A DNA stretch of 64,000 nt, taken from the NCBI GenBank assembly GCA_947652115.1, contig OX393564.1, forward strand, positions 777,586-841,585. The letters run 5' to 3'. Positions 12,601-24,371 of this stretch are shown here, one piece after another. The DNA is from Blastomussa wellsi (lineage: Eukaryota > Cnidaria > Anthozoa > Scleractinia > Plerogyridae). The position numbers and the translations under genes were made by a program. Positions within the stretch are counted from its first letter, which is position 1. The number at the start of each line of letters is the position of its first letter. A model generated the notes under the pieces. That model searched no databases. It saw only the letters and a list, made by a program, of their open reading frames with translations, and was not told the DNA's origin.

Positions 12601-14449
12601 GCGTGATTTAGAGAGAGGCATTGTGTTACTGACCGTACAAGTACGAGGAAATTCAGTCGCGTATGAACAGCCTTCAACTCTACCGTTTCTTCCCATAAAA
12701 TAAACAAGTAGATAGAACCATGCAAGTGTCTAAGGAGAACTTCGAGCAATCGCAAAGGGAAATATAATTTTGTGTTCGAAGCAAAGTACATGAGACCATA
12801 GTTAGTAGAGGGGACTATGATGAGACCTGTGTCTCCCGCTTCGTGTTAAAAAAAACATTCTAAGAGTCCTGCAACAGCCCTGCTGTAATAAAATACACAT
12901 TTTCCGCTTATTTCTGTTCTCAGTTGGAGACGATGGACAAGCAGACGACGACAAAGCCGTTAAAAAAGGTAAACGAAAATGATATTAGATTTATATACGT
13001 ACGTACGTACGTACGTACCAAGGCTGCATGCATAGGTCCACCTATTACTGGAGTATGGCCGCCATACACGACGGCATCATCGTACGTACGTTCGTGCGCA
13101 CGTACCAAGCTACATGCCTTGGTCGACCTATTAATGGCCGCTATGTTGCGCGACGGCGTTGTCGCACGTACGTAGCTAGGGCGCACGCGCCTTGCAGTTA
13201 TTTTTGTCTTACAGTTTATCTTTGGCTGATTAGGTCTCTCGTAGATCCTGCGTCAACAAGCAGCATTAATGGTCCTTTGCAGATTTCGTTTCAGCCATAA
13301 TAATTGCATGATAGATGCATGATGCTCCTATTTCTGCGGTTGTGGCGCTCTGCTCTGGAGCTCCGCTATGACTCCCAATACTTCCAGAAATTCGTTTAGG
13401 AAATATTGAGCCAAATTATCTTGTTTTTTTTTATTTTTTTAATCCCATCATTTGATAGATCTCTTCTTTATCTGTAGGGTGCAATTTTCGTGGAAATAAG
13501 TTTAAAGACGGTCAAACATGGAAGCCGTACTTCCCAGTGTTCGGTCCCTCCAGATGTATAACGTGCAAGTGCGAGGTAACACGGTTTACACTGTAGTTGC
13601 ATTTCTTATTGGTTAATTCCATTTGTGCCTTGTGTAATCCGCTTGAAGGTAAGGGTGATACCTGACGAGTTTGTGTAAATCGTAATTCGCAAGCCTTTAA
13701 TCAAGAAAGTAACAGATTATTCCCTTGCCGAAAAAAAAAGCATACACATTACATGTAAGTAAGGTGTGGTTGTGTCAAAACGAGTTATTTACGCGGCGAA
13801 TAAGACAGTTCTTACAAAAGAACGTCATGTCTCTTACCACTACGACTGGCGACTTCACCCAAAGACAGCAGTACACTCAGTTTGAAAGGCTTTGAGGAAT
13901 TCATCTTCATCACTTCATGTTGAAAGCGTTTTTAATAACTAATTGTTCTTCTTTCCAGAAAGGAAAAACGACCTGCAAGCATGCTACATGCCCCAAAGGA
14001 CAATGTAGAAACTCTATTGATAGCGCCAAGGAAAGTTGTTGTGTTCCATGTTCAGGTAAATGAATGTTCACAATCACTCGCTTTATGTCATGGCAAAGCG
14101 CGATTTTACTCACGGCAAGCGTGACTACAGCCAATATCTGTAAAGGGAAAAACAACGAAGACGGCTTTTCTCAACATGATACCTTTAGCTTTTCTTTGGA
14201 AGGCATTTACGAGAGTTGAGTTTGAGTTGTGAATGTATTTCATATTTTTACTGAAGAATTCTGCCAACTGAGAAACTCATATTTGATGAGGGCTTAAGAA
14301 CTAGTCGCGACCTTAGTCCAAGGGAATAAAGGATGCTTTTTCTCTGATTTATAACGTACAGTACGGTTACACTGATTCAGGTTTACAGACTACTTGCACA
14401 CAAGACGTTCTTTTAACTTTCCTTGCATTATATTCCCACAGGATCTTAA
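685..14449 (+). CDS. CHRD: Chordin, secreted BMP antagonist (about 21 coding exons)
   Basis: Chordin is a secreted protein that binds BMP2/4-type ligands through its von Willebrand C (VWC) domains and patterns the embryonic axis; Tolloid proteases cleave it. Coding exons read from phase and splice sites: 685-820, 1981-2081, 3609-3729, 3894-4008, 4102-4195, 4822-4963, 6799-6899 (or to 6942), 7170-7297, 7844-7994, 8609-8715, 9008-9127, 9918-10074, 10450-10691, 10899-11165, 11236-11332, 11837-11997, 12157-12259, 12924-12968, 13478-13575, 13959-14055, 14442-14449. This gives about 877 aa against about 955 in human. Residues 1-26 are a signal peptide (hydrophobic ILILLVLAL). VWC1 is about 47-117 with ten cysteines and the chordin-typical SWHPDITPFGVMFC. 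Four CHRD repeats span about 120-645. VWC2 (648-706), VWC3 (728-794) and VWC4 (812-875) each have ten cysteines. The stop follows VWC4 directly. Identity is certain; the weak spot is the exon 7/8 junction, where only the longer exon 7 keeps the frame. Confidence 0.93.
3373..3515. repeat. Palindromic MITE-like hairpin in chordin intron 2
   Basis: Two near-perfect inverted arms of more than 30 bases (from GGTGGTGGACCCCCAGTCCA to its complement ending CCACCACC) surround a short centre. No coding capacity. The structure is that of a foldback or MITE element inside the chordin intron between the two halves of VWC1. Minus-strand open frames running through it are by-products of the palindrome. Confidence 0.7.
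6405..6505. repeat. G-rich imperfect direct repeats in chordin intron 6
   Basis: Two clear copies of a unit reading roughly CAGTGGGGTG(A/G)GTGGGAACRCACA, followed by a third, more degenerate G-rich copy. The G runs could support a quadruplex on the plus strand. No coding signal. Confidence 0.5.
6911..7023. repeat. Palindromic MITE overlapping the chordin exon 7 donor region
   Basis: The arm AAATAGATTCCATGTTGCC at 6911 returns as its complement ending at 7023, and the centre contains ATGACGTC/GACGTCA and a second matched arm pair around TAATAGATCAC. This has the layout of a palindromic MITE that I recall as common in coral DNA (from memory). It lies 11 bases after the obvious exon 7 donor at 6900, and the alternative donor at 6943 that preserves the frame lies inside its left arm. 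Confidence 0.7.
7287..7520. repeat. 26-bp minisatellite, about 9 copies, at chordin exon 8 donor
   Basis: Nine tandem copies of a 26-base unit, AGAGTCAGACTGTCAACTGT plus CAGATC, with one or two substitutions per copy; the ninth copy carries a short insertion and loses its end. Because 26 is not a multiple of three the array is not a protein repeat, although it stays open in two frames. The first copy contains the last coding bases of exon 8 and its GTCAAC donor, so each full copy carries a duplicate of that splice-donor sequence. Confidence 0.9.
8120..8342. mobile_element. Non-autonomous DNA transposon with 9-bp flanking duplication
   Basis: A 205-bp insert (8129-8333) is flanked by the direct repeat GCATCTAAT at 8120-8128 and 8334-8342. 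Its ends form an imperfect terminal inverted repeat (ATAGGCGTACGAGCA against ATAGCCGTTCGGGCA). Inside are C-rich and G-rich tracts. An 8-9 bp target duplication fits hAT or Mutator-type elements; the family is not resolved. It sits in chordin intron 9 and carries no transposase. Confidence 0.6.
8814..8869 (+). repeat. G-rich tract, potential G-quadruplex, chordin intron 10
   Basis: Several runs of 3-8 guanines with short spacers within about 55 bases, on the coding strand of the chordin transcript about 100 bases after the exon 10 donor. Quadruplex formation is inferred from the G-run spacing. Confidence 0.55.
9428..9540. repeat. ATC/GAT trinucleotide microsatellite, chordin intron 11
   Basis: An interrupted run of TCA/ATC triplets of about 110 bases with occasional G or T substitutions. 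Intronic, no coding role seen. Confidence 0.9.
12315..12401. repeat. 87-bp palindromic hairpin in chordin intron 17
   Basis: The arm CCTAAAACAATAAACATCAC and the following nine bases pair with the end of the element at a handful of mismatches, leaving a centre of about 28 bases. A foldback or MITE relic with no coding capacity. Confidence 0.6.
12998..13180. repeat. ACGT microsatellite with duplicated 70-75 bp block, chordin intron 18
   Basis: Several tandem ACGT units are followed by two diverged copies of a block of about 70 bases, each starting with CGTACCAAG, passing through ATGGCC and a CGACGG motif, and ending in further ACGT units. Since ACGT is self-complementary the stretch can also fold. 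Open frames on both strands across it are repeat artefacts. Confidence 0.6.
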
Positions 14450-17149
14450 AATTGACTTCCAGAGTTAAGGAATATTGGCAGGGATGAGGTACCCAGAACA
14501 CAAAAGAAAAGAAGATTTCATCAAATGGCCTTCAAGAAAAAAGGACGAACGAGTACATTCTACTGCGGACAAAAACAATAAAGAACACAGACAAGTTACC
14601 TCTTTTCTAAATTGTCAGAGAAATTGAACAGTGAGAGCAATGAAAGAAATAAATCAACATTGAAATGGCATCAACAGAAACTCGGGTTCAAATCCCATCT
14701 GGGACTCGGATTTTTTCCGAGTTTCAGTACATTGATTTAAATTTTACTTGTGCTGTAACAAAGGCTCAGTAACGTCTGTAACACTTGATTGCACGAAAGC
14801 CTGTAAAATAATTCCAGTCTCCTTCCCAGTGCTTTGCATCTCTCCATTTCTCTATATGACGTCACTGGTGGTAATGTAATTTGGCACCAGTCTCCCCACT
14901 TCTCAAAGACACAGACAAAGGCAAATCCTGGGAGCGAGAATATTCACTCTCTTCGCAGCCGTTTTCTGGGATGTCACGCACACTCCCCAAAAACGGCTGC
15001 GAGGGAGACATACATTATCAGAAGATTGAGACGATGCTATATGTTGCTGTTTCGAAAGTCAGCAGCTAGGGCAGTTGTGTTATGCACATAAATATTAGCC
15101 TGTGAACAGGCCCTTTGGCGAGGATTGGACCAAGGTAATGCGAGAAGAGACAGGTGGGGGAGGAAGGCAGAAGAAGGCTTTCTTCTGGCGGTCAGTTCCC
15201 TTTCACAGCCTACCAAAATATGCATGCCATGAGTCGTTTTATATCACCTGGCAAGTGGTCAGAAAAAGGATGATCTTTTCTTATTTATTGAAATCAAATT
15301 GGATATAACTTAATGATTACCAATTGTGAATGTATGTTTTGTAGATAAATTTAATAATGACAAACAATCCTTGGAGTTTTCCAAGTTTTAGTTTTCTTGT
15401 TTATATTTTGCTTTGTAGATAGGCGCAATAATTTATACAAAGTTTTAAAAGGAAAAACAAGTACCCAATGAAATTACTGACTGCGAGAATTGTCTTCCTG
15501 ACTGGTCAAACAAGAATAACATATTTTGAGTCTAAGAAACCAGACAAGGGCATAAAGATGATAGCCCCTGGGAACCAGACCCCCTTCATTGGCAGCTCAC
15601 ACGTGTCATTCAAAGAGAGGACTGAGGGGAAGGGGGTGGGGTGGACCGACAGCCCATGAACCCAGCAAGCCTTATAAATTAACAGTCAAAGTTATATGCT
15701 GTAACAATGAAAGACTCGAGTATTAAAAATGTTCAAAAATTCAACTGGTGTTATAATTTACTTGGTTTCTCGGCATTACAATGTGAATAATTTAACAACT
15801 TAATTGCTAGGGAATACTGTGCAGACCTATTCAGTATCTGTTCAAGGTGCTAATCTCAACAAAACCCTTTCCATATCTCCACAATAGCCATAAATACAGT
15901 ACCATGGAAATCATCGACCTGTGTCGCTTTTCCTTATAAAGAAAATATTTATTCAGTTTACACAATTGTTGTGAATAAGAAGTTGCATTCTCTAATATGA
16001 TACAGCAAAACATATTTACTCACTTGCACTGTTTTTACAAATCAATCTCGGCATGACAAAAATGCAAGGACGCAGGTTTCATCTGCATGTTGGTTTGCCT
16101 CAGTAAGTATTGCCATGGTAAAGGATCAGATGCAGCAGAATTTGAACAAGCTGTTGTTCAGTTCACTTTGATAAATTGTTTTGTTTAAATATCCTATGCC
16201 TGTCCAAAATGAGGTCGAGAAATGTGCCAAGCTTCAGTGAATTCACAGCACAATCCCTTGGCAAGGGTGCAGTAAAATCAAGCAGTACTGTTTCTACCTG
16301 CATAGCTGTGATAATAGTACAGTATATTTACTGTAAAGCATAATCAGTGAATCCAAAGAGATACGAGTAGTGTTATGAATATTATATTTTAACAGAACTG
16401 TGTTACCTTTCCTAGTTCAGTTTGAAAGGCGTACTTATATTTCATGAAAGCCCTTAGATAAAATTCTCCACTTGCCCATTAAAGCCTGTTGTAATCTAAA
16501 TCAACAGTAAGGTCCAGCTCAGATGCCAAACTTTTCATGAGCCAAACTCAATTTGATTCTGGACCGACCCAAATTAACAAACATATGCTTGTTGATTCAG
16601 ACGCCATTCCTTTTGGCCGTTCCTAATACAGTCCCAGTCAAACCAGTCAAAATGGTCAGCAGTACATTATAATAATTTATGCATTAGGATTGGCACATGA
16701 AAGGTACAGCGTCTGAATCAAAGCCATTCCAAAGGCGAAATTCTTGGCCAAGTCAGGCAGGAAGAACTGGTGAGCCATTCCATATTAAAATAGATGTTCT
16801 TTTCATGTACTTAATTCAAGGAATTAGGTTCGGCTCATGAAAAGATCGGCATCTGAACTGGGCCTAATAGACTAATATGAAATCAATACAAATCAAAAGA
16901 AAACTTACATGGTAAACTTACAGTGGTCTTTTTCATTCAAAGATACAAATAGAGTACTAGAGTGATTTCAATTAACCCATGAGACAATATTGAACAGTTA
17001 GTGTGCAATATTCAAAAATAAGTGAAAGAAAACAATATAATTAGTTTTTAACAGTATGTAATATTGTAGAAACTATTTCACAGGTATAGTAAAATCACTC
17101 TATAACTAAAAATATTACTGTACATTTTTGTAACAATAACTTTCTGTCC
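14450..17149. other. Intergenic: chordin 3' UTR and repeats, no gene seen
   Basis: An AATAAA poly(A) signal at 14577-14582 probably ends the chordin transcript. A SINE-like inverted fragment is at 14651-14725. A short palindrome around GCAGCCGTTTTC lies at 14957-15002. I see no further coding region; 15100-15700 has short open frames without recognisable domains. The part next to 17150 is expected to hold the RER1 3' UTR on the minus strand. Confidence 0.5.
14651..14725. repeat. Inverted SINE fragment (tRNA B-box plus tail)
   Basis: It begins with AAATCAACATTGAAATGGCA and GAAACTCGG, then a B-box-like GGTTCAAATCCC, then GGGACTCGGATTTTTTCCGA and GTTTC. The same blocks occur at 61455-61575, but there the tRNA part is in the opposite orientation relative to the AAATCAACATTG flank. 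It is therefore a rearranged or foldback copy of that SINE. Confidence 0.6.
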
Positions 17150-20100
17150 TTATGATTTCACCAAGTCACTACTGTCATCCTTGCCTCTGTATTTCTGTTT
17201 TCCGTAGGTGAAGGGTAGATATCGGTACCTTATCATATGCTGAAAAAGAAATGAAAATAACTCAGTGTCACAACAAGGAAACAAAATAATCTTAAAGGAT
17301 TGTTTCTGCAGGGAATTTGTCTCATGTCTTAATCTTATTGCTGCCAAGTTGAGTAAGATGTCTACAGCAAACTTATTGAGTCACAAGTCAGGTCAATGTT
17401 TTAGGAATTTCTATATAATGGGTTAGATGTTACTGCGGCCTAACTCAGTTTTCTTTTCCATAAAGGGACTACTGTAGGAACGTCCCTGATCCTCCCAGAA
17501 AGTATGCTAAAATCTACTGGAAATAATGACAGTTTACAAGTATTGACTTATACACCTGGGTTGAGTGAGGCCCTGTTTATATATCTTGATCCCAAGCCTG
17601 GTTGGTTTGATCCTGACTCCAATAAACTAAATCAATTTGATTTACCAGTACCTGAATATACTGTAGCTGGATACAACATTGTTTACTTACCTTTATTTGC
17701 CGCTTCATTGTGATAAGAAAAAGAACAATGAAGTACATGACTAAGATTGGCCAGAACACTGGGATGTTAAAAAATTCAAAAAAAGTACAAGTTATAGCGA
17801 TAACAACAGCCCTTGTCGCTCCATACCTGCAAAAAATAAAATAAATCAAGTGATGTATCAAAAATCGATTCCTTTAGAGGCATTGTTTATGATACAGGTA
17901 TGATAAAAGACTGCATGTTCACAAAGACTTGTTGCAATGCATATCAGTTTGTGACGTCAACCCAGGAATAGACCCACGTCCCTTCTGACTCGGTCGCGAA
18001 CCAAATAACGTACAGTTTTCGTAACTTTTTAATGCTATAAATAGTCCGCATTTAGTAAAAAAGGAGAAACGAAAGGTGCAATGCGTTTTGAACTGGTGCA
18101 AAGGTTTGTTGTAGCGAAAAAATATTTTGGGGTTAGGTGCACTTTATAGGCTACATGACGTAAATCAAACTCTTTCTTGACATGAAACACCATTGATCAT
18201 ACTGTCCAATAAAATTTAAGGCCAATAAACCCCAAAACGCCATGCACTACTTACAGTATTTAAACTCTCGGAAGACTTCCCTAAGAAATGGCCTTCTTTA
18301 TTCTTTTCTCTAGCATGTTTGTGTAAGACAACTCCTTCATATTAAAGTTACTATCTTAGGACACCTACCAGAATTTAAACTCTGGTAATCTTCTGATAAA
18401 TGGTCTGAACTCCTGATCAGCTTTGGTAGGAAGTTCTGGACCATCCTCTTCTGTGAAATTATAACCAGACAAAAATAATCGACAAAACAGACAGGCCTTG
18501 TGGTTTATCAGGTTGTCTTGATAATATTATTCACTGGTATCCATTTATATACTCAGGAACATTTCCGAAGGCACTCTGACAATTTCTGGGTCCCAGAACC
18601 AGGATATGTTTTGTCAAACAAAACTTTGTCGCTAGTACAATTTCCTTCTAAAATTGTACAATTCAGCAGAACTACAGTACTGAAAACTAAATACATGTAC
18701 TGGTACTTTTCTTTTAATGTATTGCCTCTTGTTTACATATTTTTAGAATATGTCTTTTAAGGCTATAATAACCGAAATATTTCATCAAGGAACGAGAACT
18801 GTTCTGCAGGTGGGAGCAGCCATGATGTGGAAGTTCTCGAACCAGAAGTGTGACAGTTGGCAGATATAAGAGTCTAGCACAGTGCATTGGACCATTGTAT
18901 CTCCCACCAGTTCTATAATCATGTTATATATTATATTTATTAAAGAGAAAGGAACACACCTATCTCATCCTCACCTAATTCTTCTAAAGCTGGGTCAATT
19001 TTAGGTGTCAGGAATGCAATAAACAGATTAAGATGGTAGATACCAAGTGCATATGTTACTATGTACCAACCCTGTAAAGCAAGAAAAACTTGTTACTGCA
19101 ATAACAATGTATGATTGATATTACATGTACTAAGTACACGTTTTGTTGAATAACCTGTCAGACCTCCTGAAAATAAGATACAGTAAGAATGTTATGCATG
19201 TATGTCATGTATACAAAACTTGTTTCAATCTGACCGATTAAGTATTTAAGTACATATTTCTTGTCTTCACATACCTGAAGATAAAATACCCTGGCGAGAA
19301 ACAAAATTGTCATGACCAGTGTTGCAATCCATCTTTGTGGGAGATGTGGTACTGTGCTGTCGAGAAACTTCTGGTATCTCTGTCATGAATAACATTACAT
19401 TACATTTGCTAGTGATTTTTGGTAAGTATGTACAGTGTAATAACAATCCTCATTCAGCAGTATAATTATATATATAATTAGTCAGTATAAGAGAGCAAGC
19501 AGATGAAAGCAAAGACATCGTCACAGGAGGATTATCGGTCAAACCATGACTTGAGGTGTACGTTATTTTAGTTATTGTAAAGCGGAATTGGCACAGTTTG
19601 CTTGTCAGTTAGTGCGTGCGTGATGTTTTTGATCTGTTGGTGAATTCGATTCCGTTGAAATTTAAATACGGATGCTTTGTGTTATTCGATCAACGTGAGT
19701 TATTTAAACGTATTGGTGTCGTTTAGTTTTAACAGCTCGTAAAGCCAGAATTGTTCTGTTTTCAAGTTATTTGATGTCACAGAAGTTATTTCGATGTCAT
19801 AAACCGTTGGCACACGCGATAACGTTGAACGCGTGAGCGATTCCTCGATCGGTTTGATCGATGAAAACTTTTGAGGGCTAATCAGTATATATTTATATAT
19901 ATATATAAAAAAGGTGTCAGTCACGGAGAGAGTACAAATACCCATGGAATTACAGCTATAGGATGCTATGCAAACTGTGTGATAACAAAACACTGCACAG
20001 GATTAAAAATAACAGTTGGACATTGGCCAACAAAAATTAAAGACCAACTGTAGTCGGACAGAAGATAATTTTTTATGCCTTCCATTACAGTGACCAGTGT

Positions 20101-20334
20101 TTTGCATTGGCAATGTTTTATCAAGGAGTTCTTTGACATAACATCTAACATCGCTACTCAAGCACTGTTTTTTGTCTGATCAAAAATGGTGACTTAGTCA
20201 AACACATTTCCTCTTACGGGGAAATAAATTACAAATCAAACTCCCATTACAACTTTTACCTGTGATATTGTTAAATAAATTTTCTTGACCAAGCCTGGTT
20301 TAGCTGGCCGACTGTCTTCAGAAGCATCATCCAT
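17150..20334 (-). CDS. RER1: RER1, Golgi-to-ER retrieval receptor (6 exons)
   Basis: RER1 is a small four-span membrane protein of the early Golgi that recognises transmembrane segments of escaped ER proteins and unassembled subunits and returns them by COPI vesicles. Exons on the minus strand: 20334-20260, 19379-19275, 19071-18975, 18450-18369, 17826-17691, 17239-17150, all with GT/AG junctions in matching phase. The product is 194 aa against 196 in human. Family signatures: [20 protein letters not shown] at residues 61-80, [15 protein letters not shown] at about 106-120, [13 protein letters not shown] and ITMKRQIK in exon 5, then [17 protein letters not shown] near the end. Hydrophobic segments are at about 41-58, 61-82, 121-140 and 143-160. 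The start is the ATG at 20334-20332. It runs opposite to chordin, tail to tail, and probably bears no functional relation to it. Confidence 0.95.
19871..19912. repeat. TA-rich microsatellite, RER1 intron 1
   Basis: TATATATTTATATATATATA-type repeat within the first intron of RER1. Confidence 0.7.
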
Positions 20335-21886
20335 CTTTCTCCTCCTACAGAATGAAAACTACCATCAACTTGCGATTAGTAAAAGTGTAAAAAACACAGG
20401 CTAATGGCTTTTCCTTTTTTAAACTTTATCTGGTGTTCTCAAAAAACTCAGAGTTTTAAAACAGCATACCAAACAGATCTCGCTACTGTATAAATTTACT
20501 CTAACAGTGGCCTGAAAGGAACATAAACACATCACTGCTTGTAACTAATGCTCACAAGATGACCAACAGATTGCCATGGCCCATAGTTTGCCAGAAAAGG
20601 TCTTGTGGCAAGATATTAATGTCATGGCAATTAGTCTGACCAACACCGGAGTGATTTCCATCTGGCCAGGTCGCTCAGTTTAAAGGAGCTACGCATTGTT
20701 CATGCTCTTTTAAAAATTTAGTCTAAATTTTTCAAAATCGGCATTTCCAATCTGTTTCAATCTTTTCAACTTTGATAATGTTTAAGATTGCCTTTAAATC
20801 AAAGGAAACCTTGAAATAATAGTTATCATGGTTTAAAAACATGGAAGAGGTTACAAAGAACTGAGAAGAATCAGAGATGACTTTGAATTAAGCAAAATTG
20901 AAACTTTTTAAACTGTGTCCTCCGTAACAGAGCTCCCTTAAAGATCACCAATAAATGTAAAATACTGACCTAAATTGACAAAAATATAATTCCAGTCTGT
21001 AGTGTACATGGTAATATTACAATATAATAAAATCAACGAGGAAACTGTATCTAGGAATTAACTAAAAATTAATAACCAAACAACCAACATTAACATTTTC
21101 GCTATCTAAAATACCAAGAAGCCGGAAAATTAGCCAGAAAATCAAGTAATAATTAAGCTTAAGCAAGTGACAGACAATGTCAAATGAAACCTACAAGAAA
21201 AATATTTTAACATTTTTTATCTACAACACATCCTTTTATAAACACGTTAATTTCCTTTCAACTATTGCCAACATTCAAAAAGATCATAAACTGCTGTGGA
21301 ATAATCTAAGACCTTTGATAGGGTGCATTAATTTGGCTGGATATTTACAGCGAAAAATGTATACGGCTGTCGATCGTACGATCACTGAAAATTATCATGA
21401 AACAAACCGGAACTGAATTTGAACACAATGATGTAGAGAACTTTTTTATAAAAACAAATACGTTTCACGTTTGATCTCAAATATCCCCAGTTATCCATAC
21501 TTATTAAGACCTCACCTATGCTCAGAATGTGTTCAACTTTCCAGTCACCTAATAGATGTAAAACTGTATAATTCCTTGTCGGCGAAGTCGCCACGTTGCA
21601 AGCTCTAGAGGTTTCACTCAGCGGTTTATCTATGAAAATATATGCGTAACAATAAGATTCTGAGGCATCATGGGTATAAAAAGTTTTCATTTCATGAAAG
21701 AATACACCGTTTGTCACTAGCGACAGATAGTCTCTTTCTTGCAAAACTGAACAATAATTTTAAATATTCCTGCTGATTCCTGTAAACTTCGGAAATGAGA
21801 TGACCACCTGGAGGGATGGCCTCTATAATTTTTTCCCACCCATTTGTAGATGAGATTTTCTGTAGAGGCGCCATATGGCTTCCAGA

Positions 21887-22230
21887 GCTCTGCATGCGTG
21901 GTGTATGGGACAGCTTGTGTACATAGAGAATTGTATGGGAAAGTCACCGATCGTAAAAAAATTGTGTAAATAACTATCCAATCTGAAATAAAGCTTTCCC
22001 ACCTGAAAAGTGTGGCGTACTTGTCTCTTGTGCCGATTTTGAAGCCATTCTGACACCGCTTTGTGACGTTATTCGAAATAGTTGTATATATAACTTCACT
22101 AAATGGCGTCAGAATGGTGGGAAAACTTTATTTCAGATTAGATAATTATTTACCCAATTTTTTTACGATCGGTGTCTTTCCCATACAATTCTCTATATAC
22201 ACAAGCTTTCCCATACACTGTATGCAGAGC
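21887..22230. repeat. 344-bp inverted repeat (foldback/MITE)
   Basis: The left arm from GCTCTGCATGCG to CTTTCCCACC near 22011 matches in reverse the right arm from GGTGGGAAAAC near 22117 to TGCAGAGC at 22230. Both arms carry TACAATTCTC/GAGAATTGTA and CCGATCGTAAAAAA. The centre is unpaired, about 100 bases. Opposed open frames here encode near-identical peptides only because the arms are copies of each other. Confidence 0.75.
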
Positions 22231-22909
22231 TTGGGTAGCCTGTGTAGAGGCCAGCTTCAAAGTCATTTTTGAGGGGTAGCACCGCAGGTATTCTTTGATC
22301 TTTTAATATTGCTGTGTGGGTAAAAGGAAAAGAAGCTTTTTTTGGAAGTTGAGAAAAAAAATCAGGTTTTTCTTTGGGGGAATCGTATCGGCACCTCGAT
22401 TTTCTTAGGGGGTATATCTGGACATAACTTGTCAATTGAGGAGTGGGTGGCAGGGTGTGAATATAAAGTGAAATGCCCCTCTACCCAGTTGCTCTCTACC
22501 TTCCCTTTTTGATTTGAAAAATATTTTTAAATACATCTGGCAATATAAAACAACCTTTGCACAAGTTAAAAATTATTTTATGATTTAAAGTATCAAAAAC
22601 TGGCTCCTAAGTATTTCTTACTTTTTATTTTTGAACAGCTTAATTTATTTTGCATATAAACATACAGTACTAAAAAATCAAAATTGCAGTATCACTTAGT
22701 TCTCTAGTTGACTAGATGTAGGACTTTACGTATGAAGCTTTAGTCAATGAGCCCTACTTTGTGCCTTAATAAATGAGAAATAATAAAGAAAAACGCAGCA
22801 TCTAATTTCTAAATGTATTTAGAGTCCTAATTTTTTAGCGTAAAGTTTTTGCTTTTGGAACACTTGTGGTTAATTCTGACTTCTACCCTCTGATACTTTT
22901 TTACAACAA

Positions 22910-22955
22910 CTTCCCACCGACGCAGCACCACAGTTTCTTTTGAAACTTACCCCCC
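22910..22955 (-). repeat. Fragment of the same repeat family as 50875-51035
   Basis: The 46 bases beginning CTTCCCACCGACGCAGCACC are the reverse complement of 50881-50925, with one mismatch noted. Only the outer part of the element is present; the hammerhead-like portion is missing. Confidence 0.7.
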
Positions 22956-22971
22956 TCCCCCTCCCCTATGC

Positions 22972-23109
22972 ATAAATGGCTGCCAATTTAAAATTATTTT
23001 GTATATATTTGATTAGCCTCACTAGCCTCGGTAAGTGTAAAAATTCTTTTGACTTACTAGCTCAAAACTGAGGTTAGTGGGGCTAATTTTTAAATTGGCA
23101 GCCATTTAT
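22972..23109. repeat. Palindromic hairpin element, 138 bp
   Basis: ATAAATGGCTGCCAATTTAA at 22972 is matched by its complement ending at 23109, and GCCTCACTAGCCTC by GAGGTTAGTGGGGC. The left arm has about 18 extra bases. MITE-like and non-coding. Confidence 0.65.
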
Positions 23110-24371
23110 GAATGGGGTCTATGGTATTTAAAACAACTGATCATCTGAGAAAATAAGCACATTCAATTTGCCTTTGAGAATGATTTGATAGGCCTGGAAA
23201 ATGTTTAAAAGGATAACATGGACTGTCACTGTAGAGCATGTCTATTTCTCAGATCAGAGTGTTATAAATTGTACATTATATGTATAACAATCTGATTATG
23301 CAAAAAGAACTGGAAGGGAACTTATTGAGAGTGAAATCATGCATTGCAAATGGTTGCTGGTTCTTCCATTGGCATTCTTATTATTATGAACAGAAAAGAG
23401 AGGCTGTAAATGGCTGTAAAGGGGAAGTATCACAGAGTTCATCATGATTTTTGGTCATTAAATTAGCTAAATTAATTTGCTTAACTTCTGCCTCGTAAAT
23501 ACTGAAATTGTTTCTAAATCACTAATTTTATAACAGAAGGACAAGGCAAAATATGTTAGTACTGATTTCATCAGTTAGCATCAATCTCGATCTTGGCCAT
23601 CTGCCCGCAAAAAAACATATAATTATATGCAGTTTCTGTACATTACATCATATTCTTTCAAAGGATCTTTTATCATTATAATGCAGCTTCTATTCACAGA
23701 AAAGGGCCCCTTGGATTTTCTATGTTACTGAAAATAGTGTGACACTGCCCCTTTAATTAACCCATTGACTCCTAAACTGGCCATAACCGGCCGTGGCAGA
23801 CCTTGACCTCTGTTCTGTTTCTGACGTCATCAGCTTTGACCAAAATAGGAATCCCATTTACCACAGTTCTGCAGGAGAGAACGAGCTTTCCAATGATACC
23901 CAGATGATATTGATTGGGCAAATGGAGCTTGAAATATGCACGAAAACGCTTAGAAATCTCCGCCAAAAACTACTGTAGGGGAAAATTTCCCTCACTTACC
24001 CTACTACAATGACACAGCTGCTAAGCAAGCCTTCTAACCAGCGTATCTAGAGATTGCAAGCTTTCAGAGATCTATACAGTCATGAAAACTGACAATGTCA
24101 GCTTATTAAGGGCCTATGAAAATTAATAGCCATAGCCATTAAAATATTTAGTGAGTCTGATGAACTGAACAGCATCTTTAGCCATGATCCTAGTTATCAC
24201 ATTTCATTTGTCATTGGTACAAAGGTTTCAATTCGCTAGGCTCATATGCCATGACCCCCTCGAGACAAATCTTCTTTCATCTTAAGAGTTTCACTAATTT
24301 TGCCTCCACACTACCAGTAGGGTTTTTGAAAGCAAGCCAATGTGTACACTGGGGTGAATGGTTAATGACTG

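Larger units (their letters stand above)
20335..24371. other. Intergenic between RER1 and caspase; repeats only
   Basis: RER1 and the caspase are both on the minus strand, so this holds the RER1 promoter at the left and the caspase 3' flank at the right. Supported contents are the large inverted repeat at 21887-22230, a fragment at 22910-22955 shared with the element at 50875, and a hairpin at 22972-23109. I found no exon with a recognisable domain. Confidence 0.5.

Noticed and set aside
12920..13300. Open frames on both strands rich in VRTYVRT
   Set aside because: Translations of the ACGT repeat; only 12924-12968 is a chordin exon.
21823..22272. Two opposed open frames with similar peptides (KLYFRLD.YL.NFFTIG)
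   Set aside because: They are the two arms of the inverted repeat at 21887-22230, not related genes.
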